From NCBI GenBank assembly GCA_031552235.1, contig JAVBMR010000002.1, positions 124,001 through 188,000 on the forward strand: DNA of 64,000 nucleotides, read 5' to 3'. This document shows positions 49,793 through 58,563 of this stretch, in pieces. The notes beneath the pieces were generated by a model. The model did not search any database. It was not told the origin of the DNA and saw nothing but the letters and a program-made list of their open reading frames with translations. The translations under genes were made by a program, and so were the position numbers. The first letter of the stretch is position 1. The number at the start of each line of letters is the position of its first letter. This DNA is from WRDF01 sp031552235 (GTDB lineage: Bacteria; Bacteroidota; Bacteroidia; Bacteroidales; Rikenellaceae).

Positions 49793-51040
49793 ATGCGGAG
49801 GAAGGATATCGAGATAATGGCTCCTGTAGGGTCGTGGGAGTCGCTTCATGCCGCCGTGAAGGGCGGTGCCGATTCGATATATTTCGGGGTGGGGCAGCTT
49901 AACATGCGCGCCAGGTCCACCGTTAATTTTACGCTCGACGATCTCGCCGAAATAGTTTCCATCGCCCACCAAAACGGCCTGAAGGCATACCTTACCCTCA
50001 ATACGATAATCTACGACGACGAGATACAAACCATGCGTGACATGGTCAATAGGGCTGTGTCCGAGGGTGTTGACGCCGTAATCGCGTCCGACCAGGGGGC
50101 GATCCTCTACGCGGCGCAGGCCGGGCTGGAGGTACATATATCCACGCAGCTGAACGTGTCGAACCTCGAAGCGGTGAGATTTTTCTCGCAATGGGCCGAC
50201 GTGGTGGTGCTGGCGCGAGAGCTTAACCTTCGTCAGATCAAAGCTATACACGACGGCATAATCCGCGGCGATATCCGCGGGCCGCGTGGCGAACTCGTTA
50301 AAATAGAGATGTTCGCGCACGGGGCGCTGTGCATGGCCGTGTCGGGGAAATGCTACCTGAGCGTCCACGACAACTGCAATTCGGCCAACCGCGGCGCGTG
50401 CAGGCAGATATGCCGCCGCTCATTCGTGCTGACAGACCGCGACACCGGGGAGGAGATCGCAGCCGAAGGCAAATACCTGCTGTCGCCCAAGGACCTCTGC
50501 ACGCTGGAATTCCTGGATAAGTTTATCGACGCCGGGGTCGGGGTGCTGAAGATCGAGGGCCGCGCTCGCTCGGGGGAATACGTGAAACGGGTGTGCGAAA
50601 CATACAACGAGGCGCTGTGCGCCATTGAAGCCGGGGAGTACACTCCCGAAAAGGCCGCGGAACTGACCGCAAGGGTTTCGGAGGTATTCAACCGCGGGTT
50701 CTGGGGCGGCTACTACTTGGGTTCGCCCGTCCCGGAGCTTACGAAATCATACGGCTCATCCGCCACGAAACGAAGGATATACGTCGGGAAGGTCACGAAT
50801 TATTTCAGGAAAGTGGGCGTGGCCGAGGTTCTGGTCGAGGCCGTCCCGCTCGAACGCGGCCGCGACATAATATTCACCGGCGAAACCACTGGCATCATCG
50901 AAATGACTGCCGACGAGATATTTGTGAACGAAAAGCCTGCCGATGCGGCGATGCAGAAAGAGTATTGCTCGATCAAAACGCCGGAGCCGGTGCGCCGCGG
51001 CGATAAGCTCTATAAGATAATTTCCGCCGAGGAGTTGTAG
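49793..51040 (+). CDS. U32-family peptidase / RlhA-type protein
   Basis: 415 residues. N-terminal APVGSWESLHAAVKGGADSIYFG and the U32 signature EMFAHGALCMAVSGKCYLS (about 169-187) with conserved Cys residues; a second Cys cluster NSANRGACRQICRR. Members act in collagen-like proteolysis, ubiquinone hydroxylation or 23S rRNA C2501 hydroxylation (RlhA). The length and C-terminal beta domain fit the RlhA/YegQ side. Probably co-transcribed with the prenyl synthase. Confidence 0.85.
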   Translation: MRRKDIEIMAPVGSWESLHAAVKGGADSIYFGVGQLNMRARSTVNFTLDDLAEIVSIAHQNGLKAYLTLNTIIYDDEIQTMRDMVNRAVSEGVDAVIASDQGAILYAAQAGLEVHISTQLNVSNLEAVRFFSQWADVVVLARELNLRQIKAIHDGIIRGDIRGPRGELVKIEMFAHGALCMAVSGKCYLSVHDNCNSANRGACRQICRRSFVLTDRDTGEEIAAEGKYLLSPKDLCTLEFLDKFIDAGVGVLKIEGRARSGEYVKRVCETYNEALCAIEAGEYTPEKAAELTARVSEVFNRGFWGGYYLGSPVPELTKSYGSSATKRRIYVGKVTNYFRKVGVAEVLVEAVPLERGRDIIFTGETTGIIEMTADEIFVNEKPADAAMQKEYCSIKTPEPVRRGDKLYKIISAEEL

Positions 51041-51189
51041 GGATTCCCGGCAGGATAATTCCCATTATATTCCAGTATCGTATCCATTTGATGATTGCCC
51101 TTCTTTGCCGGGTGGCATTGGGCTGACGGCTTGCGAAACGAGCCGAAATAATACCTGATATCGTTTCAGCGACACATAAGGTTTGTCGT

Positions 51190-52458
51190 CTACAAAAGCC
51201 CCGCTATTTTTTCAAGCCCTGTGGCCCTCGACCCTTTGACGAGTATCAGGCGGCCGCTTAACGGGTTGCTTTCGAGGTATTTGCCTAACGCGGCGGTGTC
51301 AGGGAAAAGTTTTCTTTGCGCTTTCGTCGGGACTTCGGCCGCCGCTGTGGCAAATCGTGCCCCCACGAGGTATTGATCCCCGATATTTTCTACTTCGAGC
51401 AGTTCGAGGATATTATTGTGTGATGCGGCGGAGAAATCGCCCAGTTCGCCCATGTCGCCCAAAATGACGGTGACGGGCAGACCTGATGGATCGTGGCGCA
51501 GGGTGCCGATGGCCGAGCGCATGCTCGATGGGTTGGCGTTGTAGCAGTCGAGGATGACAGTGTTGCGCCCGGTTTCGACGCGCTGCGAACGCATGTTATC
51601 GGGCATGTAGCCCGCTACCGCGTCCCGAATGTCATCTTCGCCGACACCGAAATGCCGCCCGATGGCTACGGCCGCCGAGATGTTTAGCCGATTATAATCG
51701 CCCGCAAGGTTGCTGGGTATCCCTTGGGCTACTGAGCCGGAATACTGCAAAAACTCGACACCAATCTGCATTCCCATACCGACTAATAATTCGTCCTCGG
51801 CCCTCACGAATGCCTTTTTTCCACTACATGGTTTGTTGTTGTCGGCCAAATAACGATATAACTCGGCTTTGGCTTGCAATACTCCCTCCGGACTGCCGAA
51901 ACCTTCCAGATGAGCAAGCCCCACGTTGGTTATCAGTCCGAAATCCGGTTCGGCGATGCGGCACAGGGCAGCTATCTCACCCGGGTTGTTCGCTCCCATC
52001 TCGACGATGCCGAATTCCGTAGTGGTGTCGAACGAAAGCAGTGTCAGCGGCACGCCTATGTGGTTATTGAGGTTGCCTTTCGTCGCGCCGACCTCGAATT
52101 TGCGTTCTAACACGCGCGTGGTAAGCTCTTTCGTGGTGGTCTTTCCGTTGGAACCTGTGATGGCGAGGATGGGTATGCCGAGCGTGCGGCGGTGTTCCGT
52201 AGCGAGTGCTTGCAAGGCTGCAAGTGTATCGGAAACAAGGATATAGCGGCCGTCAGCAACTCCTGCCTGATCTTTCGGGATAACCCACTTGTCATCCACC
52301 ACAGCATAAGCCGCACCTTTTTCGAGCGCCTCGGCTGCGTAAATATTGCCGTCGAAGTTCGGGCCTCTCAGCGCGAAGAATATCGACCCGGCCGGAATGT
52401 TCCTGCTGTCGGTCGTTACGGACGGGTGTCCGGAGAATATCCTATATAAATTTGTCAC
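51190..52458 (-). CDS. murF: UDP-N-acetylmuramoyl-tripeptide--D-alanyl-D-alanine ligase
   Basis: 422 residues, Mur ligase. N-terminal domain with DSRNIPAGSIFFALRGPNFDG (short: DSRNIPAGSIFFALRG, about 17-32), P-loop TGSNGKTTTK (101-110), middle-domain VEMGANNPGEIAALC and NLNNHIGVPLTLL, C-terminal domain with DCYNANPSSMRSAI and GDMGELG. Adds D-Ala-D-Ala to the cell-wall precursor. Its start overlaps the end of manC by 17 bases, so it is translated from the manC transcript rather than from a dcw cluster. Confidence 0.94.
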   Translation of the reverse strand: MTNLYRIFSGHPSVTTDSRNIPAGSIFFALRGPNFDGNIYAAEALEKGAAYAVVDDKWVIPKDQAGVADGRYILVSDTLAALQALATEHRRTLGIPILAITGSNGKTTTKELTTRVLERKFEVGATKGNLNNHIGVPLTLLSFDTTTEFGIVEMGANNPGEIAALCRIAEPDFGLITNVGLAHLEGFGSPEGVLQAKAELYRYLADNNKPCSGKKAFVRAEDELLVGMGMQIGVEFLQYSGSVAQGIPSNLAGDYNRLNISAAVAIGRHFGVGEDDIRDAVAGYMPDNMRSQRVETGRNTVILDCYNANPSSMRSAIGTLRHDPSGLPVTVILGDMGELGDFSAASHNNILELLEVENIGDQYLVGARFATAAAEVPTKAQRKLFPDTAALGKYLESNPLSGRLILVKGSRATGLEKIAGLL

Positions 52459-53524
52459 CGTACTTGAATTTCACTTCGTCGATGTAGGCTTTGATGGTCT
52501 GCTCGCTCGACCGCGGGCAAATCATCAGCACGTTGTCGTTCTCGGCCACGATATAGTCTTCGAGGCCGTCTATCATCACGAGTTTACCGTCGGATGCCTT
52601 TATGATGCAGTTTTTGGTGTTGACGAGCACATTGTCGCCAGATGATACGTTACCCTCGGCATCTTTGCGAGAGTGCTCGTACAGGGCGCTCCAGGTCCCG
52701 ATGTCCGACCAGCCGAAGTCGGTGCAGTGGACCCACACGTTCTTGGCTTTTTCCATCACGCCGATGTCTATCGAAACGCCTTTGCATTCGTAGAATATCT
52801 TTCTGATGCTCTCGTTTTCGTCCGGCGTGTTGTAGTCCTGCGCTATGGAGTTGAACAGTCCGTACATTTCTGGCAGGAATTCCCGTATGGCGGAACGTAT
52901 GGTCTTCGTGTTCCAGATGAAAATGCCTGAGTTCCAAAAGAATTCGCCGCTGCTCAGGAATACCTGGGCCATTTCGAGGCTGGGCTTCTCGGTGAAGGTC
53001 TTTACCTTGCAGATGCCTTCCTGTTTCGTGCATCCGCCGTCCACTTGTATATATCCGTAACCTGTGTTCGGATGGTCGGGGCGTATGCCTATGGTCATCA
53101 TGGTGTCGCCGTCGCCGACGAAACCGGCGCATTCGCCGATGACCTCCATGAAGTGTTTTTCGTCGGCAATATAGTGGTCGCTCGGCGTTACGATCATCGT
53201 GGAGTCGGGGTCTACGGCGTTCAGGCGGAAAGCGGCGTAGGCGATGCCCGGCGCCGTGTTGCGCCCTACGGGTTCGCAAAGTACCTGGTGTTCATTCAGT
53301 TCGGGGATCTGTTCGAGGACTATGTCTTTGTAGGCGGCGTTTGTGACCACGAGGAAATTTTCGGCAGGGATCATCTGGTTGAAGCGCTCGTAGGTCGCCC
53401 GCAGGAAAGTGCGGCCCGTCCCCAGAATGTCGAGGAACTGTTTAGGTTTCGAAGAACGGCTCATGGGCCAGAAACGGCTCCCTATGCCGCCCGCCATTAT
53501 AACGCAATAGTTTTTCCTGTTCAT
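52442..53524 (-). CDS. manC: Mannose-1-phosphate guanylyltransferase
   Basis: 360 residues from ATG 53524 (MNRKNYCVIMAGG). Nucleotidyltransferase signature MAGGIGSRFWPMSRSSKPKQ (about 10-29), VTPSDHYIADE, FTEKPS (about 160-165) with the product-binding Lys, WNSGIFIWN. No C-terminal isomerase domain, so monofunctional; manA at 18905 is separate. Makes GDP-mannose for glycans and GDP-fucose. Divergent from pssA. Confidence 0.93.
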   Translation of the reverse strand: MNRKNYCVIMAGGIGSRFWPMSRSSKPKQFLDILGTGRTFLRATYERFNQMIPAENFLVVTNAAYKDIVLEQIPELNEHQVLCEPVGRNTAPGIAYAAFRLNAVDPDSTMIVTPSDHYIADEKHFMEVIGECAGFVGDGDTMMTIGIRPDHPNTGYGYIQVDGGCTKQEGICKVKTFTEKPSLEMAQVFLSSGEFFWNSGIFIWNTKTIRSAIREFLPEMYGLFNSIAQDYNTPDENESIRKIFYECKGVSIDIGVMEKAKNVWVHCTDFGWSDIGTWSALYEHSRKDAEGNVSSGDNVLVNTKNCIIKASDGKLVMIDGLEDYIVAENDNVLMICPRSSEQTIKAYIDEVKFKYGDKFI

Positions 53525-53574
53525 ATCCCTGTTTTTGATGGAGGCCGCAGACTGCCTGCCTTGTATTTCCGGCG

Positions 53575-53582
53575 CAAAGATA
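53575..53582 (-). promoter_or_regulatory. -7 box for the manC-murF operon
   Basis: TATCTTTG on the minus strand, 51 bases upstream of the manC ATG. Confidence 0.45.
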
Positions 53583-53683
53583 CTTAAATAAAGATAAAAT
53601 GCTACCTGTATGACAACGGCAATATTCACGCCAAAGCAGTAAATTATTTCCGCCGCGCGGCGGTAAGATGAACAGTTTCTGTT

Positions 53684-53691
53684 ACCTTTGC
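53684..53691 (+). promoter_or_regulatory. -7 box for pssA
   Basis: TACCTTTG, 32 bases upstream of the ATG. A perfect GC palindrome CCGCCGCGCGGCGG (53651-53664) lies between the two divergent -7 boxes. Confidence 0.4.
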
Positions 53692-53722
53692 CGTAGTACC
53701 GGTAAAATTAAAAAAGCACGCT

Positions 53723-54412
53723 ATGAAACCACGATATTTCACGATTCCGAACCTGCTCACGCTGTGCAACCTTTTTTGCGGCTGCATGGCTATCTATTGC
53801 GCTTTTGTTGTCGGCGACCTGCGTGTGGTTTTCTGGTTCGTGGCGCTGGCGGCGGTGTTCGATTTTCTCGACGGATTCGCCGCGAGGATGCTCAAATCGT
53901 TTTCGCCCATCGGGAAGGAGCTCGATTCGCTTGCCGATATAGTCAGCTTCGGGGTGGCGCCGGCCGCGGCGCTGCACATCCTTTATTCCTTTGCCGGCGG
54001 ATGGCCGCCTTGGGGTTTCATTATATTCATCATTGCGCTTTTTTCGGCGCTCCGCCTCGCTAAGTTCAACGTGGACGAAAACCAGACCGAAGAGTTCATC
54101 GGACTCAACACACCGGCCAACGCCCTGCTGATAACCTCCGTGTGCTATATATATTCTGACGGAAACATACCTGTAAGCGCCGAATGGCTTATTGTCGGGG
54201 CTGTCGTGCTTTCGGTAATGCTGATACTCCCCGTGCGGATGTTCTCGCTGAAATTCAAGAATTTTTCGTTCGGGGATAACAAGTTGAGGTATATTTTCTT
54301 AGCCCTTTCCGTGGCGTCGCTGGCCGTTTTCAGGGTCGCCGCCGTGCCTGTGATAATTGCGGCATACGTAATCGTCTCGCTTATCCGTCATTTCGCCTGT
54401 TCAAAAAGCTGA
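53723..54412 (+). CDS. pssA: CDP-diacylglycerol--serine O-phosphatidyltransferase
   Basis: 229 residues with six or more membrane helices. CDP-alcohol phosphotransferase motif with DFLDGFAARMLKSFSPIGKELDSLAD (metal-binding pattern DG-x2-AR-x8-G-x3-D-x3-D, about 51-75) fully kept. N-terminal IPNLLTLCNLFCGC is typical of PssA. Makes phosphatidylserine, precursor of phosphatidylethanolamine and a base for sphingolipid headgroups. Confidence 0.93.
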   Translation: MKPRYFTIPNLLTLCNLFCGCMAIYCAFVVGDLRVVFWFVALAAVFDFLDGFAARMLKSFSPIGKELDSLADIVSFGVAPAAALHILYSFAGGWPPWGFIIFIIALFSALRLAKFNVDENQTEEFIGLNTPANALLITSVCYIYSDGNIPVSAEWLIVGAVVLSVMLILPVRMFSLKFKNFSFGDNKLRYIFLALSVASLAVFRVAAVPVIIAAYVIVSLIRHFACSKS

Positions 54413-54460
54413 AAATCAGCATGAATAACGGCCAGGAAAACCAGTTGTGATATTTTTTAC

Positions 54461-54468
54461 TATCTTTG
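54461..54468 (+). promoter_or_regulatory. -7 box for the putative porin gene
   Basis: TATCTTTG, 82 bases before the ATG at 54550. It places the start site downstream of the earlier in-frame ATG at 54466, which supports the later start codon. Confidence 0.45.
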
Positions 54469-54549
54469 CCGCGGAAATTACGGCGGGTGGGCGCACGGTG
54501 GAATACTAAAGCCGGCCAAAATCCGTTCGTACCTCAAAAAAACCGGCTT

Positions 54550-56652
54550 ATGCGTAGGGCCTTATTACGGATCGTATTTACTATTGCGGCAGTGGCCGCG
54601 CTCGGCTTGTTGTTGCCCGGGCGCTCCTCGGCGCAGGACGATCCGTTCTACGACCAGCCCAACCCCGGAAGCTCCTACGACCGCAACGGCAATCCGCTCG
54701 ATATAGGCGGAAACCCATTCGATAATCCCGACGAACAGGCTCCTGCCGATACCACCGCCAAAAAAGCCAAGGTGCGCAAACCGCTCGAATCGTACTTTTT
54801 CGACGATTCCGTCAGGGTGAGGCCCAATTTCAAATGGAACGTGGACACATACCGCAACCGTGTCGAGATGACCGATATCGATACGATGATGAACCAGATG
54901 CAGATCGACTATCCGTTCCAGCGCAAGGGAGTGGGCGACGCTTACCAGGGGCCGCTCGGAGGGTCTTCGGTGCCGTACAATTACTTCGACAGGCCGCAGT
55001 TCCAGGATTTCGGCTTCGCAAGCGCCTATTATTCCTATTACTGGACTCCCGAAAACGCACCTTTTTACAATGTCAAGGCGCCTTTCACGCAGTTCCAATA
55101 CCTGACGGCCGGGCAGAAAGCAATAGCCGAAGAGAACTTTGAGATAAGGCACGCGCAGAATATATCGCCCTCCACAGGGTTCAACGCCGATTACAAGAGC
55201 CGCGGTACGAAAGGGCAGTATAACTGGCAGAAAATGCGCGACAAGAACCTCTCGGTGGGGTTCTCGCATACCGGGAAAAAATACTCGGTGCACGCAGGGT
55301 ATATCTACAACGCCGTGATAAACCAGGAGAACGGCGGTATCACCGACGACCGCCTGGTCACAGATACGGTCATCGACCTCTCGCAGGCGATCCCCACAAA
55401 CCTCAACGACGCGCTGAATACCATCAAGAACAATACGTATTACGTCGTCCAGTCCTACGGGATACCGCTGCGCAGGCTTACGGACGATGACTTCTCCATC
55501 GCCGACCGCTCGTCCGTTTTTGTGGGTTACGCATTCGAGTATAACAGGTGGCACAGGAAATACTCCGACACCAAAGAGAAAAGCGGCGATTTCTACGAAA
55601 ACTGGTATATAAGCCCCACGGCCACGGCCGACTCGATATTCGAATCGCGCCTGACAAACCGCGTTTTCGTGCAGTTGCAGCCCTGGGACCGCAACGGAGT
55701 CATTGGCACGATTGATGCCGGGGCCGGTATGGATATGCATAAATTCTATATGTTCAATCCGGACTACTTTATCTCGGGTACCGGCCATGAGCAGAATGAA
55801 AACAGTTATTACGTCTACGGATCGGTAGACGGAAAGATAAGCCGTTATTTCGACTGGGGGGGAGACGTAAAGTTCCACCCCATGGGATATAAAAGCGGCG
55901 ATATCAGATTCGGGGCCAACGCCTCAATGAGTGCCTTTATACAAGGCAGGCCTATTACGCTCTCCGGAAATTTCTCGGTCGACAGCCGGTCGCCTGATTT
56001 CTGGAGCGAGCATTATTTCTCTAACCACTATGTGTGGCAGAACTCCTTCGACAAGGAGAATGAGACCCGTATCGAGATAAACCTCGATATCCCTTCGGTG
56101 CAACTGGAAGCAGGTGCGATGAACAGCGTCGTGACCGACAAGGTCTATTACGGCGCCGACGCGATGCCTGCCCAGGACGACGGAAGCGTGACGGTTTCGG
56201 GTCTGTATATTGCTAAAGGATTTCGCGTTCCGTTGAGGAAGAGCAGCGAACTCCATTTCGACCACAGGGTATTGCTTCAATGGAGTACATCGCAGGAGGT
56301 TATTCCTGTCCCCCAGGTGGCTGCTTTCGTTTCCTATTACTACGAATTCAACGTTGTCAAGAACGTATTGAGATGCCAATTCGGCGTGGACGCGCGGTAC
56401 GATACCGAGTACTACGCGCAGGGCTGGAATCCCGCCACGGCGCAGTTCTACAACCAGAGGGAGAAAGAAATAGGCGACTATGTCAAGGCTGACCTCTTCT
56501 TTAACGCAAAATGGAAAAGAATGAGGATATTCCTTAAACTTGAGCACGCCAACGAGGACATGTTCGGTACGCGGGACTATTTCACAGTGCCGCATTATCC
56601 GCTGAACAGGAGGGTCTTTAAGTTCGGATTCTCGTGGAGTTTCTACGATTAA
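54550..56652 (+). CDS. Putative outer-membrane porin (Bacteroidota type)
   Basis: 700 residues from ATG 54550 (MRRALLRIVF), chosen for its signal peptide (about 1-28, GRSSAQDD). A short Asp/Pro-rich N-terminal linker precedes a long barrel of alternating aromatic strands (for example FGFASAYYSYYWTPENAPFY, VSYYYEFNVV, KLEHANEDMF) ending KFGFSWSFYD. This layout matches the large putative-porin family of Bacteroidota. Transport specificity unknown. Followed 41 bases later by the MltF-like gene. Confidence 0.78.
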   Translation: MRRALLRIVFTIAAVAALGLLLPGRSSAQDDPFYDQPNPGSSYDRNGNPLDIGGNPFDNPDEQAPADTTAKKAKVRKPLESYFFDDSVRVRPNFKWNVDTYRNRVEMTDIDTMMNQMQIDYPFQRKGVGDAYQGPLGGSSVPYNYFDRPQFQDFGFASAYYSYYWTPENAPFYNVKAPFTQFQYLTAGQKAIAEENFEIRHAQNISPSTGFNADYKSRGTKGQYNWQKMRDKNLSVGFSHTGKKYSVHAGYIYNAVINQENGGITDDRLVTDTVIDLSQAIPTNLNDALNTIKNNTYYVVQSYGIPLRRLTDDDFSIADRSSVFVGYAFEYNRWHRKYSDTKEKSGDFYENWYISPTATADSIFESRLTNRVFVQLQPWDRNGVIGTIDAGAGMDMHKFYMFNPDYFISGTGHEQNENSYYVYGSVDGKISRYFDWGGDVKFHPMGYKSGDIRFGANASMSAFIQGRPITLSGNFSVDSRSPDFWSEHYFSNHYVWQNSFDKENETRIEINLDIPSVQLEAGAMNSVVTDKVYYGADAMPAQDDGSVTVSGLYIAKGFRVPLRKSSELHFDHRVLLQWSTSQEVIPVPQVAAFVSYYYEFNVVKNVLRCQFGVDARYDTEYYAQGWNPATAQFYNQREKEIGDYVKADLFFNAKWKRMRIFLKLEHANEDMFGTRDYFTVPHYPLNRRVFKFGFSWSFYD

Positions 56653-56693
56653 GCTTCGATTGACGCAGGTCGGCAGCCCGCAGAAATCATTTT

Positions 56694-58079
56694 ATGAACA
56701 ATAAAAAAAATCTTTTAGGCGCCGCAGCAGCGGCAGCCATGCTTGTGGTTTCGGCAATTATCTTCGCTGCCGGACCGCAGGACGAGTTTACGGCTCAGAT
56801 ATCGCTTGCCGACAAGGGCGAGCTGGTAGTTGCCATGTCGAAGGATATGCCTGGGCTTCTGGCCGGCGACGGCGGGACCTTCGGGTATCAATTCGATCTT
56901 TTAGAGGCTTATGCCGGCGCAGCAGGGTTGCCGCTGCGTGTGGTAATGGCGGCCGACGCGCATGCGGCCGTTAAAAAGCTCAATTCGGGGAAAGCCGATA
57001 TGGTCTTGGCGCTTTCCCAAAACCTCTCTCAGGAACAGGACAAACAGCCTTTGTATTCCACTTCTTTTGTCGTGGTCGGCCGCCGTGCCGACGCCCTGCC
57101 CAAGGAGCAGGCGGCGGAATCTTCGTTCGGCTGGCTCCGGGAGAAGAAAGTGCTTATATCGCATGGCTTCAAATCTTCCAAAACTTACGGCGCCATGCTC
57201 GACTCCCTGAAAGGGGGCGGGATATTCGTGTCATCGGCAGGGTGTGCCGAAACGGTAAAGAGCCTCACCGCCGGAAAGTACGACTATTACGTATGCGAAA
57301 GGAGCGCGGCGCAACTCATGTGCGCCATGGACCGGAACATACGCAAAGTGCATGAATTCGGCGAAAACATAGAGGTGTCGGCCATGTTCGGGCCGCATAT
57401 CGCCGACCTTGAAACCGATTTTACGGCATGGCTGGCTGAATACCGCCACACCAATGAATATGCCGCGCTCAGGTACCGGTATTTCGACAAGGGCGCGACG
57501 GAACGCTTTGCCGGGCAGAAGGCCGGGGCAGCCGGGGCGATATCGCCTTACGACCATGTTATGCGCGAGGTGTGCGAACGCGAAGGCGCCGACTGGCGCT
57601 TGATGGCGGCGATAGCTTACTGCGAATCGCGATTTAACGCCGATGTGGTTTCGCACAAAGGCGCCAAGGGGCTTATGCAGATAATGCCCATAGTGGCACG
57701 CCAGTTCGGGGTGCCGGACGAAGAGGTGCTGAAGCCCGAAGTGAATGTGACGCTCGGAGTAAAATTACTCAACAGCATAGAGGACATGATGGATATCCCG
57801 GCCGAGGTGGCTTACCAGGACAGGATGTCGCTCGTTTTGGCAAGCTATAATTGCGGGGTGGGGCATGTCGCCGACGCGCGCAGGCTCGCTGCCAAGTATA
57901 ACATGAATCCCAACTCGTGGGACGATGTGGCCTATTTCCTGGTTAAGAAATCGGAACCTGAATATTTCGGCGACGAGGTGGTGCGCAACGGCGTTTTCCG
58001 CGGCAGCAAACAGACCCTCGGTTTTGTGAAGGGCGTGATGGGGCGCTACACGTCCTATTGTACCCTTGCGGTGAAATAG
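56694..58079 (+). CDS. MltF-like membrane-bound lytic transglycosylase
   Basis: 461 residues. Signal or anchor about 8-26; periplasmic binding protein type 3 domain about 40-265 (KGELVVAMSKDMPGL; FGYQFDLLEAYAGAAGLPL); SLT lysozyme-like domain about 285-440 with the catalytic Glu 311 in AYCESRFNADVVSHKGAKGLMQ (short: CESRF, GAKGLMQIMP). MltF cleaves peptidoglycan without hydrolysis and is gated by its N-terminal domain. No lipobox seen, unlike some family members. Confidence 0.9.
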   Translation: MNNKKNLLGAAAAAAMLVVSAIIFAAGPQDEFTAQISLADKGELVVAMSKDMPGLLAGDGGTFGYQFDLLEAYAGAAGLPLRVVMAADAHAAVKKLNSGKADMVLALSQNLSQEQDKQPLYSTSFVVVGRRADALPKEQAAESSFGWLREKKVLISHGFKSSKTYGAMLDSLKGGGIFVSSAGCAETVKSLTAGKYDYYVCERSAAQLMCAMDRNIRKVHEFGENIEVSAMFGPHIADLETDFTAWLAEYRHTNEYAALRYRYFDKGATERFAGQKAGAAGAISPYDHVMREVCEREGADWRLMAAIAYCESRFNADVVSHKGAKGLMQIMPIVARQFGVPDEEVLKPEVNVTLGVKLLNSIEDMMDIPAEVAYQDRMSLVLASYNCGVGHVADARRLAAKYNMNPNSWDDVAYFLVKKSEPEYFGDEVVRNGVFRGSKQTLGFVKGVMGRYTSYCTLAVK

Positions 58080-58254
58080 AGGATCAGTCAGGAAATTAGG
58101 TTGGATGATTTGTTTTTAAGGACACATAGTCGTTATGCCTGTTTCGTTGTCAGTCCGAAGCTCTCGGCGGGATGATAGTAACGAAGTGAATAGCAGCCCT
58201 CCGCATGGCGGAGCTTCGGGCTGCCGACCTTCTGCGAAGGCCGAAAAACAAATT

Positions 58255-58475
58255 GCTTATCTGTAAAAATACCCCTAACCTTTAAATAGGTCGTTATTAA
58301 TCTCTTGGTGTCGCGACGCGACACCAGCAGCCTGCCGCCGCCCCACGCGGCGGGCTGGTCGCTTCGGCGACTCCGACAGAGCGGGAACGTCGATCCACAC
58401 CCGAAACGCTGTACTGCGAAACTGCGCCTGTCGCCGACGGCAGCCTGTACCGTAGGGGTAATATTGCGGATAAGC
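58255..58475. repeat. Family A element, second complete copy (inverted relative to 38355)
   Basis: 221 bases with terminal inverted repeats GCTTATCTGTAAAAATACCC.. (58255-58276) and its partner at 58454-58475, 18 of 22 matching. The left inner arm AACCTTTAAATAGGTCG with ATTAATCTC is the reverse complement of the right inner arm at 38355-38578. Carries a G block (58307-58357) and a family E head GTCGC-TTCG-GCGAC (58358-58371). Within the gene-free 58080-58563 gap; a family D fragment precedes it at 58226-58244. Confidence 0.78.
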
Positions 58476-58505
58476 ATTGAAAATTCTTGTCAGAATAAAT
58501 ATGAA

Positions 58506-58530
58506 GCGCCCCGGATAAAATCCGGGGCGC
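58506..58530 (-). terminator. Terminator of the mrdA-rodA-ATPase operon
   Basis: 10-bp stem GCGCCCCGGA / TCCGGGGCGC with a 5-base loop, 34 bases past the ATPase stop. Minus strand continues TTCATATTTATT, a weak T-rich tail. Confidence 0.65.
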
Positions 58531-58563
58531 GTCATTTTGTTGCGGCGGCGCGGCGGCCGGCGA

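Noticed and set aside
22338..58475. CRISPR array made of the recurring hairpins
   Set aside because: Copies are kilobases apart, variable in sequence and orientation, without regular spacers or cas genes.
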